Assembly (NCBI GenBank): GCA_038530575.1
Contig: JBCBCP010000061.1
Location: 1-16,749, forward strand
DNA length: 16,749 bases
Origin: JBCBCP01 sp038530575
GTDB taxonomy: Bacteria; Pseudomonadota; Alphaproteobacteria; Rhodobacterales; Rhodobacteraceae
Direction of reading: 5' to 3'
The position numbers and the translations under genes are program-made. This document shows positions 14,952 through 16,749 of this stretch, piece after piece (positions within the stretch are counted from its first letter, which is position 1; the number at the start of each line of letters is the position of its first letter). The notes under the pieces are model-generated. The model was not told the origin of the DNA. It saw only the letters and a program-made list of their open reading frames with translations, and made no database searches.

Positions 14952-16081
14952 GCGCTCAGGCGCCCGTGAATGCTGCGGTCAAGGTGCAAGGCCCCTGCCC
15001 TAGCCTTGGCCGCCATCCCGCGCAGATAGCCGGTGCAGGACCGGACCTCGTTGCGTGCATGTTTGTCAAAGATCAGCGCCAGCGCGATCGTCGCGGCCCT
15101 GTCCCCCATATCCCGCAGGGCAGAGGCCCAGGCGCGGTCGGTGATCCCGATAAACCCCTTTATTTCCCCAGCAAGGCGCGTCAGGTCGGCCCAATGCCGC
15201 ACATGATGGCCAAGGCTTTGCACCCAAAAGGCAAATTCGGGGCAGGCCGTCAGCACATGGCCCAGCTCCATGGGCGTTTGTGGCCCCTGCCCTTTCTCTA
15301 CTTTTGGAAGTTGGTTTGTAGTTTGTATGTGGGGTTCATTTTCGGGCCCCTTGGGGTCCGGTTTTGCAGGAATCTCCGTGAGGGCGGCGAGGATATCCTG
15401 CAGGCTGTCCAGCACATGTTCCAAGCGCTTGGCCGTCGCTTTGGCCCGTGGCATTGTCTCTAGCACAGCGCTCAGACGGCCCAGCAGTTCAGCACAGGGC
15501 GTGCGCTCAAGCCGGGCACGGATCGTGCGGCGGGCGATGGTGATCTGACGCTTGAGCCGAGCACAGAGCGCGCGGTCCTCAACGATCTGAGCGTGCAGCG
15601 CGGTGAACTCCCCCGCGCGAGCGGCCAAGGGGGACAGGTCGAAGCCGTAAGCCTCGATAATATACCCGCCTGCCCCGCGCCGCCCCCAGCGTTTGCCGTT
15701 GGGACTGTCGGCAAAGGTGATCAGTCCCGCCTCTGCCAGCCGCCGCGTGCGCCGCTTCAGGGCGGAACGGGACAGGCCCGTCTGCTCCTCCAGCAAAGCG
15801 TTCGAGGGCCAAACGATAGGGCGGCGCGCGGCCTCCCAATCCTGCGGCTGGCTGAAGGCGCAGAGCGTATCCAGCAGCATCAGATCCGCCGGTTTCAGCC
15901 CGATCTGCGCCCCCACCCGCTTGACCGCAATCAGCGCCGCGCTTTTGGAAACATCGCTCGACGCCCCCTGCCCCGCCAGCCTGTCGGCACTGTCCAGCAG
16001 ATCGCTAGCGCTGCGCCAGCCGCTATTATTCCGTGCCCGCGGCTCGGTTGCCCCATGGGGCGTCATCGTCATGTCCATCAT
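14927..16081 (-). CDS. repC: Replication initiator RepC
   Basis: Last gene of repABC and the essential initiator that acts on an origin within its own coding sequence. I chose ATG 16081, which has AGG four bases upstream; TTG 16096 and ATG 16078 are alternatives. This gives 384 residues, the normal size. The start resembles the RepC N-terminus (MTPHGATEP). The winged-helix core spans about 85-132: WPSNALLEEQTGLSRSALKR, then DSPNGKRWGRR, then AYGFDLSPLAARAGEF at about 144-159, all strongly RepC. A Lys/Arg-rich helical middle and a typical GYLRGMAAKARAGAL tail follow. Its 3' end overlaps the TRAP permease gene by 25 bases tail to tail. Expression is probably limited by the antisense RNA candidate upstream. 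Confidence 0.95.
   Translation of the reverse strand: MMDMTMTPHGATEPRARNNSGWRSASDLLDSADRLAGQGASSDVSKSAALIAVKRVGAQIGLKPADLMLLDTLCAFSQPQDWEAARRPIVWPSNALLEEQTGLSRSALKRRTRRLAEAGLITFADSPNGKRWGRRGAGGYIIEAYGFDLSPLAARAGEFTALHAQIVEDRALCARLKRQITIARRTIRARLERTPCAELLGRLSAVLETMPRAKATAKRLEHVLDSLQDILAALTEIPAKPDPKGPENEPHIQTTNQLPKVEKGQGPQTPMELGHVLTACPEFAFWVQSLGHHVRHWADLTRLAGEIKGFIGITDRAWASALRDMGDRAATIALALIFDKHARNEVRSCTGYLRGMAAKARAGALHLDRSIHGRLSAQAGAACV
15293..15344. other. AT-rich origin candidate (oriV) inside repC
   Basis: These 52 bases are about 37% GC by count, in a surrounding region that is far GC-richer. They contain tandem GTTTGTA units at 15314-15327 and a GGGCAGGG octamer on the minus strand just to the left. 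In repABC plasmids the replication origin lies within repC at an AT-rich stretch. The segment encodes a poorly conserved Pro/Asn/Gln-rich linker (PHIQTTNQLPK). Location and composition fit; initiation here is inferred. Confidence 0.55.
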
Positions 16082-16134
16082 TTTACCTGGACGCAAAAAC
16101 CCGTCCGCCGAAATGCGTTTTCGGCGATTAGTCG

Positions 16135-16163
16135 TTGTGCGGTGATTCGCGGACTGCTAGGAT
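16135..16163 (+). promoter_or_regulatory. Candidate promoter of the repABC counter-transcribed RNA
   Basis: TTGTGC (16135-16140) and TAGGAT (16158-16163) are spaced by 17 bases on the plus strand, opposite to repABC. Transcription would begin near 16170, about 55-60 bases before a strong intrinsic terminator. A second possible -10, TACAAT (16175-16180), lacks a good -35 box. Confidence 0.5.
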
Positions 16164-16169
16164 TGAAGT

Positions 16170-16229
16170 GCTAGTACAATCGACGCTTGCGCGTCACAGC
16201 CCTCGGAACTCCGGTTTCGGGGGTTTTTT
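16170..16229 (+). ncRNA. Candidate counter-transcribed antisense RNA (IncA/ctRNA type)
   Basis: The repB-repC gap of repABC plasmids encodes a small antisense RNA that limits RepC synthesis and sets copy number and incompatibility. Here a plus-strand promoter candidate is followed by about 30 bases and then a terminator hairpin. The hairpin has arms CCCTCGGAAC (16200-16209) and GTTTCGGGGG (16214-16223), loop TCCG and six T residues. The stem has ten pairs including two G-U. The start site is approximate; the end is well defined. Confidence 0.7.
16200..16229 (+). terminator. Intrinsic terminator of the antisense RNA
   Basis: A 10-bp stem with a 4-base loop is followed directly by TTTTTT (16224-16229). 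It is the best rho-independent terminator in the window. The complementary strand, transcribed as repBC mRNA, can fold into the same hairpin ahead of repC, which is the target structure expected for antisense control. Confidence 0.8.
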
Positions 16230-16270
16230 ACGTCGTCCTCCTTTGCTGCTCTTTCTTCCTCACTGTGCGC

Positions 16271-16288
16271 AGTTAACAGCTGTTAACT
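16271..16288. promoter_or_regulatory. parS: parS-like centromere palindrome, copy 2 (overlaps the repB stop)
   Basis: Identical to the 18-bp palindrome at 284-301. It overlaps the repB TAA codon (16285-16283), so the last repB codons form part of the site. It lies about 40 bases from the antisense RNA terminator. Confidence 0.87.
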
Positions 16289-16749
16289 GCCATCCCCTTC
16301 GGTCTCTTGCGTGAAAGACCGATAGGAGTCCTCGATCACCCGGTCGATATTGCGGTCGAGCCAGTCGGCAAATGCCGCGCTATCCCCTGCCCGCCTGATG
16401 CTGACCGTGAGTGATGATTTCGTCGATTTGACCGTCGTGCCCCCTGCCATGCTGCGCGTGGCCGCACGGGTGTCGGGCGTGCCCCGTGTTTGCAGACTGT
16501 CCAGCACGGCTTGCAGACGCTCTTCGGAGGTCGCGTCCTCCGGCACGCGGGCCAGGATCAGGTTGACCGCCGGTTCGCTCAACAAGCCCTCTTCGAACGC
16601 GGCGGCCAGCGCCATCCACTTGGGCCGCCCCGCCTTGTGCGCCGGGCCGATATCCCAGCCGACATTATGCGGGATCAGCCGAGCGATGCGCTCCAACTGG
16701 CTCAGGACGTTCTTGCTGATCGACAGGGCGCGCATCGTGTCCTCGCGGC
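16283..16749 (-). CDS. repB: Plasmid partitioning protein RepB, C-terminal part, cut by window end
   Basis: This is the remaining half of the split repB gene. The frame is open to the window end, starting with REDTMRALSISKNVLSQLERI, the helix-turn-helix that reads parS. WDIGPAHKAGRPKWMALA (about 25-45 in this part) is the usual RepB segment. The C-terminal dimerisation region ends with AFADWLDRNIDRVIEDSYRSF. Together with the part at 1-530 it gives about 335 residues, normal for RepB. Direct joining of the ends shifts frame; 2 mod 3 bases, probably 11, are missing when compared with RepB spacing. ATG 16735 is an internal methionine, not a start. Confidence 0.93.
   Translation of the reverse strand, partial: REDTMRALSISKNVLSQLERIARLIPHNVGWDIGPAHKAGRPKWMALAAAFEEGLLSEPAVNLILARVPEDATSEERLQAVLDSLQTRGTPDTRAATRSMAGGTTVKSTKSSLTVSIRRAGDSAAFADWLDRNIDRVIEDSYRSFTQETEGDGS

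Larger units (their letters stand above)
10258..16392 (-). repeat. Polarised GGGCAGGG octamers, minus-strand set (KOPS/AIMS-like)
   Basis: Eight copies of CCCTGCCC (GGGCAGGG on the minus strand) start at 10258, 10717, 10899, 11583, 14993, 15285, 15966 and 16385. I found no plus-strand copy in this interval. The set occurs in plus-strand genes (ThDP enzyme), in intergenic DNA and in minus-strand repC and repB. Its direction therefore does not follow transcription. It mirrors the plus-strand set at 961-6706. Confidence 0.75.

Noticed and set aside
1..16749. CRISPR arrays, tRNA or rRNA genes, transposases, phage or toxin-antitoxin genes
   Set aside because: No regularly spaced repeats, RNA gene signatures, transposase motifs or small toxin-antitoxin pairs were seen on either strand. 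The foreign-looking tetR module has no terminal inverted repeats that I could find.

Overview
The window looks like an almost complete, opened-up circular plasmid of the repABC family from a Roseobacter-group / Rhodobacterales alphaproteobacterium. Three things point there: high GC with strong GC-ending codon use, a recognisable repA-repB-repC operon, and a proteobacterial-type Mrp antiporter with fused A and B subunits. The repB gene is split across the two window ends. Its 5' part runs off position 1 on the minus strand and its 3' part enters at 16749. Reading frame and the usual RepB spacing suggest that only about 11 bases are missing, so the replicon is about 16.76 kb.

Layout. The replication/partition operon repA-repB-repC occupies 1-1714 and 14927-16749 on the minus strand. 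It has two identical 18-bp parS-like palindromes, a counter-transcribed RNA candidate between repB and repC, and an AT-rich origin candidate inside repC. The arm 2056-8010 is a tightly overlapping mrp operon (mrpAB fusion, C, D, E, F, G) for a multisubunit Na+/H+ antiporter. A lower-GC insert at about 8011-9720 carries a TetR-type regulator and a divergently transcribed small membrane protein, with TetR-like operators between them. The arm 9728-14951 carries an acetolactate-synthase-like thiamine diphosphate enzyme, a TAXI-type TRAP solute-binding protein, and its fused TRAP permease.

How it may work together (inference). Mrp would expel Na+ and maintain a sodium gradient, which a TRAP importer commonly uses to take up an organic acid. 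The ThDP enzyme could act on the imported 2-oxo acid or a product of it. The cargo therefore looks like a salt/pH-homeostasis plus carboxylate-use package.

The most unusual signal is global. The octamer GGGCAGGG, which fits the FtsK-orienting KOPS consensus GGGNAGGG, occurs 20 times. All 12 copies between 961 and 6706 lie on the plus strand and all 8 copies between 10258 and 16392 lie on the minus strand. They converge on a dif-like Xer site candidate at 8010-8037. That site is almost exactly opposite the parS/ctRNA region on the circle. This suggests a miniature chromosome-like ori-ter layout on a plasmid of under 17 kb.
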